Source: Deltaproteobacteria bacterium
Lineage (GTDB): Bacteria > Desulfobacterota_B > Binatia > UBA9968
Assembly: GCA_016193385.1 (NCBI GenBank)
Contig: JACPSF010000082.1
Location: 1 to 40,663 of the forward strand
Length of the DNA stretch: 40,663 bases
Direction: 5' to 3'
In this document: in pieces, positions 1 through 6,890 of the stretch
Layout: the number at the start of each line of letters is the position of its first letter
Position numbering within the stretch: the stretch's first letter is position 1
Notes under the pieces: model-generated
Database searches by the model: none
What the model saw: only the letters and a program-made list of their open reading frames with translations
Told to the model about the DNA's origin: nothing
Program-made: the position numbers and the translations under genes

Positions 1-254
1 CCGAGAGCGGGCGAATGACGGAAGAGGCCCTTCGGCAAATTTTTTGGCCCTGGTTTTCTAGGGATTGAAACGTCTGCCCGGCCCGGGCGGCGGTCTCCAT
101 CAGCCGCCGCAGACCTCCTCCCCGCGTGAGCATCGCGGGTTGGGCCGGGCTCTTTGCTCCGGCTGCCGAGCGCGGTATCCATCGCCGCCTGGTGCAACGC
201 CAGCGGTGGCCGGGGCTTTTACTCAAACCGTCTCTCTGATATGCCCATGTAGCC

Positions 255-500
255 ATGAAACGCGCACGTAAGAAAACTCACTACACGATCACGGAGGCGG
301 CCAAGAAGCTGGGAGTCACAAGGGCCGCCGTGCACCGGGCAATCAAAAAAAAACGCCTTGAGGCCGAGCGCGGCTATGTGGAAGTTGTTAGGACGTTTAC
401 AACCAGAACCAAGATGAAGGCCTGGAAAATACCCGTCAAAAGCCTCGCTCAATACCGTGTTTCCTTGCTCCACCAAGAGCTAGGAAAAAAAACTGACTAA
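255..500 (+). CDS. Small excisionase-like helix-turn-helix protein
   Basis: An 81-residue basic protein. Residues 11-38 read as a MerR/excisionase-type helix-turn-helix (TITEAAKKLGVTRAAVHRAI), followed by a short wing-like part ending in KIPVKSLAQYRVS, which is typical of excisionase-family DNA-binding domains that end in a substrate-position loop. No good Shine-Dalgarno sequence precedes the ATG, so the start is the only reasonable one rather than a strong one. It lies in the same element as the integrase at 2068-3243, so a role in excision or in control of the element is plausible, but this is inference. It could equally be a plain repressor. Confidence 0.6.
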   Translation: MKRARKKTHYTITEAAKKLGVTRAAVHRAIKKKRLEAERGYVEVVRTFTTRTKMKAWKIPVKSLAQYRVSLLHQELGKKTD

Positions 501-514
501 TGCTTGACAGCATT
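499..514. promoter_or_regulatory. Perfect 6-bp inverted repeat overlapping a -35 box
   Basis: AATGCT, four bases, then AGCATT. The arms are perfect reverse complements and the centre covers most of the TTGACA -35 hexamer at 504-509. It begins directly at the stop codon of the upstream HTH gene, so that small protein, or the XRE protein, could bind here. Confidence 0.45.
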
Positions 515-533
515 GCTATATAACGGCTAGGAT
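504..533 (+). promoter_or_regulatory. Sigma-70-type promoter for the 558-1286 gene
   Basis: A perfect -35 TTGACA at 504-509 is followed after 18 bp by TAGGAT at 528-533 (4 of 6 matches to the -10 consensus). It precedes a strong ribosome binding site (AGGAGGT, 544-550) and ATG at 558. Confidence 0.55.
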
Positions 534-557
534 CTCCCTTACCAGGAGGTCCAGGCC

Positions 558-1286
558 ATGCTCATCCACGCCGAAGGACTCAACAGAGGGAACGCTCCGG
601 TCCAGGTCTATCATGTTGAACAGGCCAGCGGGTGCATTCTCGTGGGCGATGCGCGGACGCGAATCCTTCTCACGCCGGAGGAGATCCGCGACCTCCATGA
701 GCTGCTTGAGCCGTTCGCGCGAAACCCAGAAAGGGAAGCTCCGGGAAGAGTTGTCATCCCGGAGCCACAACGGGCGCTCCTGCTACGGATGCCGTCCTAT
801 ACGCCCCTGCTCCTGGGCCTTGAGCGCCGCAACGAGACCGCCTTGACTATGCGCGTTGAAGATCTTGCGAGCTTCCGCAAGCCCGAGCTTCCGATCCAGG
901 TCGGCTTTGTGCTCTACCGATCCGAGGCGGGGATGTGGCTGGTATGCGTCCCGTTCCGCATCATAGACAAGCCCGAGGACCCGCTTGAGGGCGACGCTTA
1001 CATCAACCCCCGCCAAGCCAGTGACTACGCGCTACTGGAGAACCTGGCGAGGCAGAACATTTTTCCGGTCGTGCTTCTGAGCCCCGACTTGAAAGACGCA
1101 GTGGTGAAAGGGATTCCCTGGCGGTTGCAGGGTGAAGCCACGAACGCTCTAGGGGCCGTGGACGCTTCGGTTGCGGGGAAGCTCGGCGGGAACTGGGACC
1201 CAGACTTCGAGCGGGCGAAGAGGGAATTTCAAGGGCGCTTTACGGTGAGGGAGCTACTCAACGCCGCTCCAGAAAAGGGGGGATAG
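558..1286 (+). CDS. Hypothetical protein of the integrated element
   Basis: A 242-residue protein I do not recognise. The start is well supported: AGGAGGT at 544-550 sits 7 bases before ATG, and a TTGACA promoter lies upstream. There is no signal peptide or membrane segment. The N-terminal ~55 residues contain a compact segment on response to 'bound' or 'leaf' type folds only by impression (GCILVGDARTRILLTPEEI), and the C-terminal ~40 residues are charged. It sits alone between two small DNA-binding protein genes, which suggests an element-specific function such as maintenance, regulation or defence, but nothing in the sequence identifies one. Confidence 0.65.
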   Translation: MLIHAEGLNRGNAPVQVYHVEQASGCILVGDARTRILLTPEEIRDLHELLEPFARNPEREAPGRVVIPEPQRALLLRMPSYTPLLLGLERRNETALTMRVEDLASFRKPELPIQVGFVLYRSEAGMWLVCVPFRIIDKPEDPLEGDAYINPRQASDYALLENLARQNIFPVVLLSPDLKDAVVKGIPWRLQGEATNALGAVDASVAGKLGGNWDPDFERAKREFQGRFTVRELLNAAPEKGG

Positions 1287-1459
1287 TCCGATAAAGCCCG
1301 CCCCGCGTTCGTGCGTTTAAAGCGAACTGTGCGTGAAGTTTTCAGCCGGATCGGCCCGGAATGCGGGAAATCGGTTTCTGGCGGTCAGGCGAGGGCTCAG
1401 GCGCGGGGAGATCGTGGCATTACGGGGGCGTTTAAGCGGCGTCTTTTTGCCTTCCCTTC

Positions 1460-1488
1460 TTGACAATGATTATAACAATGGTTATAAG
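1460..1488 (+). promoter_or_regulatory. Strong promoter of the XRE-integrase operon, possibly leaderless
   Basis: TTGACA at 1460-1465, a 17-bp spacer, then TATAAG at 1483-1488. The expected transcription start, about seven bases after the -10 box, falls at or next to the ATG at 1495, so the first gene may be read from a leaderless mRNA. No Shine-Dalgarno sequence precedes 1495, which fits. Confidence 0.6.
1470..1487. promoter_or_regulatory. 18-bp operator-like palindrome inside the promoter
   Basis: TTATAAC, four bases (AATG), then GTTATAA: perfect 7-bp arms. The repeat fills the spacer and covers most of the -10 box of the 1460-1488 promoter. Placement directly before an XRE-family gene is the classic layout of an autorepressor operator. 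Binding itself is inferred. Confidence 0.6.
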
Positions 1489-1494
1489 GCTCCC

Positions 1495-1680
1495 ATGTCC
1501 CCGGAGCAGATAAAGCGACTAAGGAAAACTCTCAGACTCACGCAACAGGAGCTTGCCGACTTGATCGGGACGTATCAGGTAACGGTTGCCCGCTGGGAAA
1601 CCGGAGCGAGGCGACCACGGGGGCTCTACCTCAAAGCCCTGCAAGAGCTGGCGGAGAAGGCCAAGCGCAAACGGAAATGA
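1495..1680 (+). CDS. XRE-family helix-turn-helix regulator (Cro/C1/HigA type)
   Basis: A 61-residue protein made almost wholly of one XRE HTH: IKRLRKTLRLTQQELADLIG carries helices 1-2, and the recognition helix follows with VTVARWETGARRP. The WETG stretch after the recognition helix is a family hallmark. The frame is open upstream to 1333, but that extension has no SD sequence and would run through the promoter and palindrome at 1460-1488, so the start at 1495 is preferred. The stop overlaps the next ATG (ATGA, 1677-1680), placing it first in an operon that ends with the integrase. It probably represses its own promoter and so holds integrase expression down. Confidence 0.75.
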   Translation: MSPEQIKRLRKTLRLTQQELADLIGTYQVTVARWETGARRPRGLYLKALQELAEKAKRKRK

Positions 1681-2090
1681 AGAAGCGCAACTATCAAGGC
1701 GTCTTGATAAAGAAGCGGCTCTTCGTGGAGGGCTTCCGACTGCTCCGCCGCATGGCGCAGAGTCCGCTGAGCCAGGCAGACGCGGAGAGCGAGCTAAAAA
1801 TCCCATATCGGGAGTGGTATCGCTGGCTGAAAGTTTTGCGGGAAGCGGGCATCCCGCTTGCGGAGGATTACAGGCGTGAGCACGGACGAAAGCTCAACGA
1901 GAAGACTTATCGACTATGGCCGGAAGACTGGGACAGGCTGATAGGGAAGAAAACCCAAAGGCATGGGGCGGGCCAAGGCTATGAGTACGACCCGGAACTT
2001 GAAAAAGCGGCCACAGAGATCGAGCAAAACGTTAGCAGACTGAAACAGCTAATAGGGAGGGCTGGAAATGGACCAAAAGCAAAAGTTTGA
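1677..2090 (+). CDS. Hypothetical basic protein with an HTH-like core, element operon
   Basis: A 137-residue, strongly charged protein. Residues 15-50 (EGFRLLRRMAQSPLSQADAES and the following IPYREWYRWLKVLREAGIP) look like a winged-helix or HTH segment with a 'wing' toward the YRLWPEDW stretch; this is a visual judgement, not a family match. The C-terminal part is predicted helical. Its start overlaps the XRE stop (ATGA) and its end overlaps the integrase start by 23 bases, so the three genes are probably translated together. A role as a recombination directionality factor or second regulator is possible but unproven. Confidence 0.6.
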   Translation: MKKRNYQGVLIKKRLFVEGFRLLRRMAQSPLSQADAESELKIPYREWYRWLKVLREAGIPLAEDYRREHGRKLNEKTYRLWPEDWDRLIGKKTQRHGAGQGYEYDPELEKAATEIEQNVSRLKQLIGRAGNGPKAKV

Positions 2091-3243
2091 GCGCGTGAAG
2101 GATTCCCACAGCGGGCCGATCAAGCACCTATACCGCCGCCAGTACCAGACAGCGGGCGGGGACTGGAGCACAATCTATTACGCGAGGTTTACTGACTGGA
2201 AGGGCAAGCGGCGGACGTTTCCGCTCGGCTCGGACCTAAAGACGGCGAAGGAAGAGCTAAAGGTTTTGGAGGCCCGTAACATACGGCGGGAGGACTTCGA
2301 CGCGGAAAAGGAGAGGGCCAAGATCAAGGGCATGACCGTGCGAGAATGGCTGGACCGCTACCTGGACCTGGTGAAGAACATCCCGTCCTGGAAGACCAAA
2401 AAGGCGCAATGCTCACACCTCAAGCGCCTCTTGGGCTCGTTCCCGCTCCAGGACGTGACTAAGATCCGCATTATGGAATACAAGAACCGAAGGTTGTCCG
2501 AATCCCTTGTGCGCCACGGCGAGCCGGTCGAGGGCACGAGCATCATGGGCAGCACCGTCAACCGGGAGGTAAGCTGTCTGATTGCCGCCCTGAACCTGGC
2601 AGCCGAGGAGGGATTGTGCGAGGGCGCGCCGAGGATCAAGAAGGAAAGGGAGACACAGCGAGAGCGGACGCTCACGGACGCAGAATACAAGGCGCTGCTC
2701 GAGGCCTCGCCCAGGTGGCTCCAGCGACTATTCATCGGGGCGAATGAAGCAGCATTCGACAGAGGGACACTGCTCGGGCTGACGTGGGACGGCGTGCGGG
2801 ACGGTTTGATAGTTGTCAAAGGCGGCAGAGCCAAGACCGGCGCAAAGCAGCGCGTTGGCGTCTCCCCCGAGCTAGCCGAAGTCCTTGACGAATTGCGGGC
2901 CGAGTATAGGAGAATCCCCAACACGGAACGGCGGGTTTTCACAAGAGACGGGAAGCCCGTGTCCAAGGAGAACCTGCGGCACGCTTTCGAGAAGGCGACG
3001 CGGGATGCGAAGATTGAGGACTTCCAATTCAGGGACTTCCGCCATTGCGCCCGGACGAGATGGGCCGCCACGGGTCTGCCCTTCGAGGTCGCTGAGATCG
3101 GCCTGGGCCACAAGTTGCGGGGCATGGCTGGCCGTTACACGAACCTAACCGACGATCATATACGCGAAGCCTTCCAAAAAATGGCAACACAGTGGCAACA
3201 TGAAAAAAGCGTTTTCGCTGGTGCTCGTGAGAAAACGTGGTAA
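2068..3243 (+). CDS. int: Tyrosine recombinase (phage-type integrase)
   Basis: A 391-residue site-specific recombinase. Residues 20-75 form an arm-type DNA-binding region, 88-190 a core-binding SAM-like domain (MTVREWLDRYLDL), and 200-375 the catalytic domain. Visible catalytic residues are Arg232 (DRGTLLGLTW), a probable hairpin Lys257, Arg325 (RDFRHCARTRW), His348 (LGH) and the nucleophile Tyr357 (GRYTN). At the His position of the HxxR motif this protein has Arg322, a substitution that occurs in some active members. It is the last gene of the 1495-3243 unit and stops 14 bp from the 3' end of tRNA-Leu, which is the usual geometry for an integrase next to its attachment site. Confidence 0.93.
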   Translation: MDQKQKFERVKDSHSGPIKHLYRRQYQTAGGDWSTIYYARFTDWKGKRRTFPLGSDLKTAKEELKVLEARNIRREDFDAEKERAKIKGMTVREWLDRYLDLVKNIPSWKTKKAQCSHLKRLLGSFPLQDVTKIRIMEYKNRRLSESLVRHGEPVEGTSIMGSTVNREVSCLIAALNLAAEEGLCEGAPRIKKERETQRERTLTDAEYKALLEASPRWLQRLFIGANEAAFDRGTLLGLTWDGVRDGLIVVKGGRAKTGAKQRVGVSPELAEVLDELRAEYRRIPNTERRVFTRDGKPVSKENLRHAFEKATRDAKIEDFQFRDFRHCARTRWAATGLPFEVAEIGLGHKLRGMAGRYTNLTDDHIREAFQKMATQWQHEKSVFAGAREKTW

Positions 3244-3257
3244 GTGCTTGAAAAGAT

Positions 3258-3344
3258 TGGTGCGAGGAGGGGGATTTGAACCCCCACGCCATCTCTGGCA
3301 CTAGCCCCTCAAACTAGCGCGTCTGCCGATTCCGCCATCCTCGC
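3258..3344 (-). tRNA. leuU: tRNA-Leu (anticodon GAG)
   Basis: Read on the minus strand the gene begins GCGAGGA at 3344 and ends TCCTCGC-A-CCA at 3258, so a 7-bp acceptor stem, discriminator A and an encoded CCA are present. The anticodon arm is CTAGT-TTGAGGG-GCTAG, giving anticodon GAG. The T arm reads GGGGG-TTCAAAT-CCCCC and a long class II variable arm is present, as expected for leucine. It follows secG on the same strand, matching the secG-leuU order of enterobacteria. Its 3' end abuts the integrase gene and is the likely attB. Confidence 0.95.
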
Positions 3345-3378
3345 ACTTTTCCTAAGGCAACAGGCAGGAGCCATCGTT

Positions 3379-3454
3379 CCTTGAACCTAGCGAAGCGGTT
3401 GAACGGCTTGAACCCATCCGTTCAAAACGTTCAAATTGTTCAACTCGTTCAAGG
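3379..3454. repeat. Symmetric array of TTGAAC / GTTCAA units on a 9-bp period
   Basis: GTTCAA occurs at 3420, 3429, 3438 and 3447, exactly 9 bp apart. Its complement TTGAAC occurs at 3381, 3399 and 3408, on the same 9-bp grid with one unit (3390) degenerate. Each left unit mirrors a right unit about the centre at 3416-3417, so transcript from either strand can fold into a long hairpin. It lies between secG and tRNA-Leu in the direction of their transcription. Confidence 0.75.
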
Positions 3455-3477
3455 GCCTCAAGCCTTCCGCCTTCTAT

Positions 3478-3840
3478 TTAAGGGGTTGTGGGCTTCTGTG
3501 GCTGTGGCGCCGGTGGTTGAGGGCTTGCTGACGGCGCTTGGGGCTGCGGAGGCGCCTGTCTGGCGGGTCGCTCCACTTCCGCGCTGCGGCGGTCAAATAT
3601 GCTCGCGGATAGTCTCTTCCCGGAAAAATAGCCGAGGGTGAGTGACGTGATCATAAAAACGATGGCCATTCCGGTGGTCAGCCGGGTGAGGAAATTTCCC
3701 GCGCCGCTGCTGCCAAAAAGGGTCGAGCTCGACCCGCCAAAGACCGCTCCGATGTCGGCCCCTTTTCCGGTCTGGAGGAGCACCACTAAAATCAAGCCGA
3801 TGCTCACCAGGACATGCAAAGTCGTAACGACAGCTATCAT
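3478..3840 (-). CDS. secG: Preprotein translocase subunit SecG
   Basis: A 120-residue accessory subunit of the SecYEG channel in the inner membrane. Two membrane segments are visible, about residues 3-20 (TLHVLVSIGLILVVLL) and 55-72 (GMAIVFMITSLTLGYF), joined by the conserved loop QTGKGADIGAVFGGSSSTLFGSSGAGNFL. The C-terminal ~45 residues are a proline- and glutamine-rich tail, which is common and variable in this family. An in-frame ATG exists at 3876 but lies inside tpiA; the ATG at 3840, four bases after the tpiA stop and preceded by AGGAAA, is preferred. It is co-transcribed with tpiA and probably reads on toward tRNA-Leu. Confidence 0.9.
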   Translation of the reverse strand: MIAVVTTLHVLVSIGLILVVLLQTGKGADIGAVFGGSSSTLFGSSGAGNFLTRLTTGMAIVFMITSLTLGYFSGKRLSASIFDRRSAEVERPARQAPPQPQAPSASPQPPAPQPQKPTTP

Positions 3841-3844
3841 CGCG

Positions 3845-4612
3845 CTATTTCCTGTTCGGGACGCAGCAGCGGACAATACGCAAAAAATCCCCCGCCTTCA
3901 GACTTGCTCCCCCTACGAGCACCCCATTGACTTCGGCCTCCGTGACCAGTTCAACCGCATTGTCAGGGCGCACGCTCCCACCGTAAAGAATGCGGGTAGA
4001 CTCGGCGCGGTTTTTCCCAAAGAGTTCGATGACGGTCTGCCGGATCCAAAAATGCGCCTTACTGGCTTGATCCGGCGTCGCGTTGCGGCCGGTGCCGATC
4101 GCCCAAATTGGCTCGTACGCAATCTCGAGGTTTTCTATAGCATTTTTCTCCAACCCCTTCAATCCGTGGCGCAGTTGGCGTGCCAGGACTCGTCGAGTCA
4201 GCCCTTGGTTTCTTTCGCTCAGGGTTTCTCCGATGCAGAGAATGGGTCGAAGGCCAGCGCCCATGGAAGCGAGGATTTTTTTTGCGATCGCCTCATCGGT
4301 CTCGCCGAAGATCCGGCGCCTTTCCGAGTGGCCGATGATCACAAAGCGACATCCCAGCTCGCGGAGCATTCGCGGGCTTATTTCTCCCGTGAAGGCGCCC
4401 TCGTTCTCCCAGTGGACGTTCTGACCGGCCAGGCGAACGACGCTTCCCCTGAGAGCGCTACGGACCGCGCTCAGCGCCGTGAAGGGAGGGGCGAGCGCTA
4501 CCTCGACGCGGCGGAAATCCTTTAGGCCCTGGCGGATGGAGCGGGCGAGGAGGGTCGCCTCGGCCTGGGTCCCGTGCATTTTCCAATTCCCTACGATAAG
4601 CGGGGGTTTCAT
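3845..4612 (-). CDS. tpiA: Triosephosphate isomerase
   Basis: A 255-residue glycolytic TIM-barrel enzyme interconverting dihydroxyacetone phosphate and glyceraldehyde 3-phosphate. It shows every family landmark: the substrate Lys in GNWKMHG near residue 10, the electrophilic His in VIIGHSERR near 95, the catalytic Glu and flexible loop 6 in AYEPIWAIGTGRNATP near 165, and the phosphate-binding YGGSV near 210. The frame is open to 4654, but 4612 (MKPPLIVGNWKMHG) gives the normal N-terminus and is preceded by AGAGGA. It heads the tpiA-secG-tRNA unit and is divergent from tolQ. Confidence 0.97.
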   Translation of the reverse strand: MKPPLIVGNWKMHGTQAEATLLARSIRQGLKDFRRVEVALAPPFTALSAVRSALRGSVVRLAGQNVHWENEGAFTGEISPRMLRELGCRFVIIGHSERRRIFGETDEAIAKKILASMGAGLRPILCIGETLSERNQGLTRRVLARQLRHGLKGLEKNAIENLEIAYEPIWAIGTGRNATPDQASKAHFWIRQTVIELFGKNRAESTRILYGGSVRPDNAVELVTEAEVNGVLVGGASLKAGDFLRIVRCCVPNRK

Positions 4613-4713
4613 GGTGCGTCCTCTGGGGTCGAGATGTTGGACATTTCGGATCATGCGATGGCTCTTCCTGTGGGCGCCCGTCCCGATTTTGCATGCGCGG
4701 GAGTGACGCCCAT

Positions 4714-4764
4714 TTGACTAAATATAGAGGTTATAATACTTTTTCAATTGATCGATTGGATATA
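4714..4764. promoter_or_regulatory. A+T-rich divergent promoter region between tpiA and tolQ
   Basis: On the plus strand a perfect TATAAT lies at 4732-4737, and TTGACT at 4714-4719 stands 17 bp before TACTTT at 4737-4742; either could serve tolQ. On the minus strand TTGAAA (complement of 4743-4748) and TATATT face tpiA with a 15-bp spacer. No single arrangement is ideal, so only the region is annotated. Confidence 0.4.
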
Positions 4765-5508
4765 ATGATGTCCTTCGTTTGGTTGCTTCAGTTGCTGGCC
4801 CAACCCGAACTGACCTTGGTGCCCCAGCAAGGGGTCCTAGATATGGTAAAGGGCTCAGGGCTGCTCGTTCAACTGGTGCTCTATGTCCTTGTTATGTTTT
4901 CGATGATCAGCTGGGGAATTATTTTTTACAAGTTCCGCCAGGTCCGCGCAGCCCAGAATCAATCGGAAAGGTTCATTGAAATTTTTTGGGATAGCCGTAA
5001 TCTCTCTTCCATCCACGACGCCAGCCGCGAACTCAAGTTGAGCCCCGTCGCCCAGGTCTTCCGGGCGGGCTACGAGGAGCTGGTCCGGGTCTCCCGCACT
5101 AAGAAGGAGTCTGGGCAAAGCGAGGGATTCAATACCGACCTGGGCGGGGTGGATAACGTGGCCCGGGCGATGAAGAGGGCGACGAGCGTGGAAATTACCA
5201 AGCTGGAAAAGTCGTTGAGTTTTTTGGCAACTACCGCTAGCACGACGCCTTTCATCGGTCTGTTCGGCACGGTGTGGGGTATCATGAACGCCTTCCGGGG
5301 GCTCAGCGTCACACACTCTTCGAGCATCCAGGCCGTCGCGCCGGGCATCGCCGAGGCCCTCATCGCCACGGCGTTCGGGTTGGCGGCAGCCATCCCGGCG
5401 GTCATGGCCTACAACCACTTTGCCCAGAAGATTAAGGTGCTGGCCGCGGATATGGACAATTTCTCGCAAGAATTTCTCAATATTGCCGACCGGCATTTCC
5501 TGAAATAG
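4765..5508 (+). CDS. tolQ: Tol-Pal system proton channel subunit TolQ
   Basis: A 247-residue inner-membrane protein of the MotA/TolQ/ExbB family, which with TolR uses the proton motive force to energise TolA during outer-membrane constriction at division. Three membrane segments are visible at about residues 32-55, 150-175 and 195-220. The family signature [20 protein letters not shown] sits near 161-180 and the pore-lining [11 protein letters not shown] follows in the third segment. ATG at 4765 or 4768 gives the usual N-terminus; the frame is open to 4693 but that stretch includes the promoter region. SD is weak. First gene of the tol operon. Confidence 0.93.
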   Translation: MMSFVWLLQLLAQPELTLVPQQGVLDMVKGSGLLVQLVLYVLVMFSMISWGIIFYKFRQVRAAQNQSERFIEIFWDSRNLSSIHDASRELKLSPVAQVFRAGYEELVRVSRTKKESGQSEGFNTDLGGVDNVARAMKRATSVEITKLEKSLSFLATTASTTPFIGLFGTVWGIMNAFRGLSVTHSSSIQAVAPGIAEALIATAFGLAAAIPAVMAYNHFAQKIKVLAADMDNFSQEFLNIADRHFLK

Positions 5509-5569
5509 GCGGGAGTCAACAGGCAAAACCCAAAATTAAAAACTAAAAATTGAAAATTAAGAGGTTCTC

Positions 5570-5992
5570 ATGGCCATCGATTCTTCCTCCCAGCGCAATG
5601 GGACCACCATCTCGCAAATCAACGTGACGCCTTTTGTGGATGTGATGCTCGTGCTCTTGGTCATCTTCATGGTGACCGCGCCGATTATCCAACAAGGGGT
5701 CCAGTTGAACCTTCCCCAGGCTAGGGCCGGAGCGCTTGCGGGAAACGAGGAGCAATTGGTCGTGGCGATCGCACGCAACGGGAGGATCTATCTCAACGAC
5801 AACCAGGTGACCCTGTCCGAGCTGGGGCAGAAATTGCGCGCGGTTCGTAAGCTCCAACCTCACAAGGAAGTCTATCTACGGGCGGATCAGGATGTCCGGT
5901 ACGGTATTGTGGTCAAAACGATCGCGGAGATCAAGGAGGCGGGGATAGAAAAGCTGGGCATGGTTACCCGCCCAACGGCGCGTGAGGGCTAA
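5570..5992 (+). CDS. tolR: Tol-Pal system protein TolR (ExbD family)
   Basis: A 140-residue partner of TolQ. It has one membrane segment (residues 19-40) with the conserved proton-carrying Asp at about position 24 in VTPFVDVMLVLLVIF, and a periplasmic domain from about 60 to 140 ending in the family's YLRADQDVRYGIVVKTIAEIKEAGI region. AGAGG stands 7 bases before ATG. A 61-bp A-rich gap separates it from tolQ, and its stop codon touches the tolA start directly (TAA-ATG). Confidence 0.94.
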   Translation: MAIDSSSQRNGTTISQINVTPFVDVMLVLLVIFMVTAPIIQQGVQLNLPQARAGALAGNEEQLVVAIARNGRIYLNDNQVTLSELGQKLRAVRKLQPHKEVYLRADQDVRYGIVVKTIAEIKEAGIEKLGMVTRPTAREG

Positions 5993-6886
5993 ATGGCAAA
6001 AAGCCGTGAAGAGAGCGGTTCGCGGCTTTGGAAGTGTGTTTTCTTTTCCGGCCTGCTCCATGTCGGCCTTATCTGGAGCCTTTGGATCATGCCCCACTTG
6101 CCGTATCGCAAAACGCCGGTTTACCCGGTCTATACCGTAGAATTGGTGGGCGGGGAGCAAATCGGCGGGACGAACCTGGGGACGGAGGTTGCGCCTCGGG
6201 AAGCCAGGGAGGAGGCGAAACGCGCTAAAGTTGAACCTCCTCCCATGGTTCAGAAGGTCGAGAAGCAGACCGCGAAGAAAGAGCCTGCGAGGAAAGCGTC
6301 CGTGAAAAAGGAAGAAAGGAAACCCGTGGAGAAGGGCACTTCCATGCAAGAGCTGGACAAGCCCGAGAGGACTAAAAAGGAGGTGAAGGAATCGCCTCCA
6401 GCGGCAGAAGGTCTTCCCGAGAGCCTACGGGAGAAGCTTATTCAGGCAGCCTTGCAAAAAGTTCGGGATCGGACGGCAGGCGAAAAGAAAGCTGAAACGG
6501 GAAAGAAGGACGAGAAGGAACCCTTGAGTGCCGGGCCTGGTGAGGGGATCGGGGCGGCCGCTTTGGGACCTGGCGGCAGAGGGGGCGGAATCGTCAAGGC
6601 CTTTGAATTTCTCGTTTATCGCAACCAAATGCTGCGCTTCATCCGGGATCGATGGACGTGGGTGGGAAAGCGAGCCGATCTGGAAGTGACGGTCCGGTTT
6701 GGCATCCGGGAGAACGGCGAGATTAGGGGCCTGAGGATTCTCCGCGCTTCTGGGGATCCTTCCTACGACGATTCGGTCTTGCGGGCGGTGACCAAGGCGA
6801 GCCCTCTCCCCCCGCCGCCGGAAAACTACCGCAAAGAGTTCATGGATGTGGAGCTAACCTTTCGTCCGAAGGACCTAGGTGGTTAA
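5993..6886 (+). CDS. tolA: Tol-Pal system protein TolA
   Basis: A 297-residue inner-membrane protein that spans the periplasm to Pal and TolB. Domain order is typical: an N-terminal anchor (about residues 14-36, FFSGLLHVGLIWSLWIM), a long Lys/Glu/Ala-rich helical stretch (about 60-185), a glycine-rich hinge (PGEGIGAAALGPGGRGGG) and a C-terminal TonB-like domain (about 205-295) with VTVRFGIRENGEIRGLRILR and DDSVLRAVTKASPLPPPP. ATG abuts the tolR stop. It is shorter than the E. coli protein because the helical stalk is shorter, which is usual outside Gammaproteobacteria. Confidence 0.9.
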   Translation: MAKSREESGSRLWKCVFFSGLLHVGLIWSLWIMPHLPYRKTPVYPVYTVELVGGEQIGGTNLGTEVAPREAREEAKRAKVEPPPMVQKVEKQTAKKEPARKASVKKEERKPVEKGTSMQELDKPERTKKEVKESPPAAEGLPESLREKLIQAALQKVRDRTAGEKKAETGKKDEKEPLSAGPGEGIGAAALGPGGRGGGIVKAFEFLVYRNQMLRFIRDRWTWVGKRADLEVTVRFGIRENGEIRGLRILRASGDPSYDDSVLRAVTKASPLPPPPENYRKEFMDVELTFRPKDLGG

Positions 6887-6890
6887 CGGT

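Noticed and set aside
65..271. Plus-strand frame of 68 codons at the window start
   Set aside because: Proline/arginine-rich composition and no SD; the stretch 1-254 holds no gene I can support. An imperfect hairpin near 70-112 is G+C-driven.
3420..3452. CRISPR-like array at the GTTCAA repeats
   Set aside because: Period is 9 bp with no spacers and the units mirror each other; no cas genes are present.
3638..4525. Plus-strand frame of 295 codons opposite secG and tpiA
   Set aside because: Antisense to two conserved genes; no recognisable domain.
4714..4737. TTGACT paired with the perfect TATAAT upstream of tolQ
   Set aside because: The spacer is only 12 bp, too short for a sigma-70 promoter as a pair; only the region was annotated.
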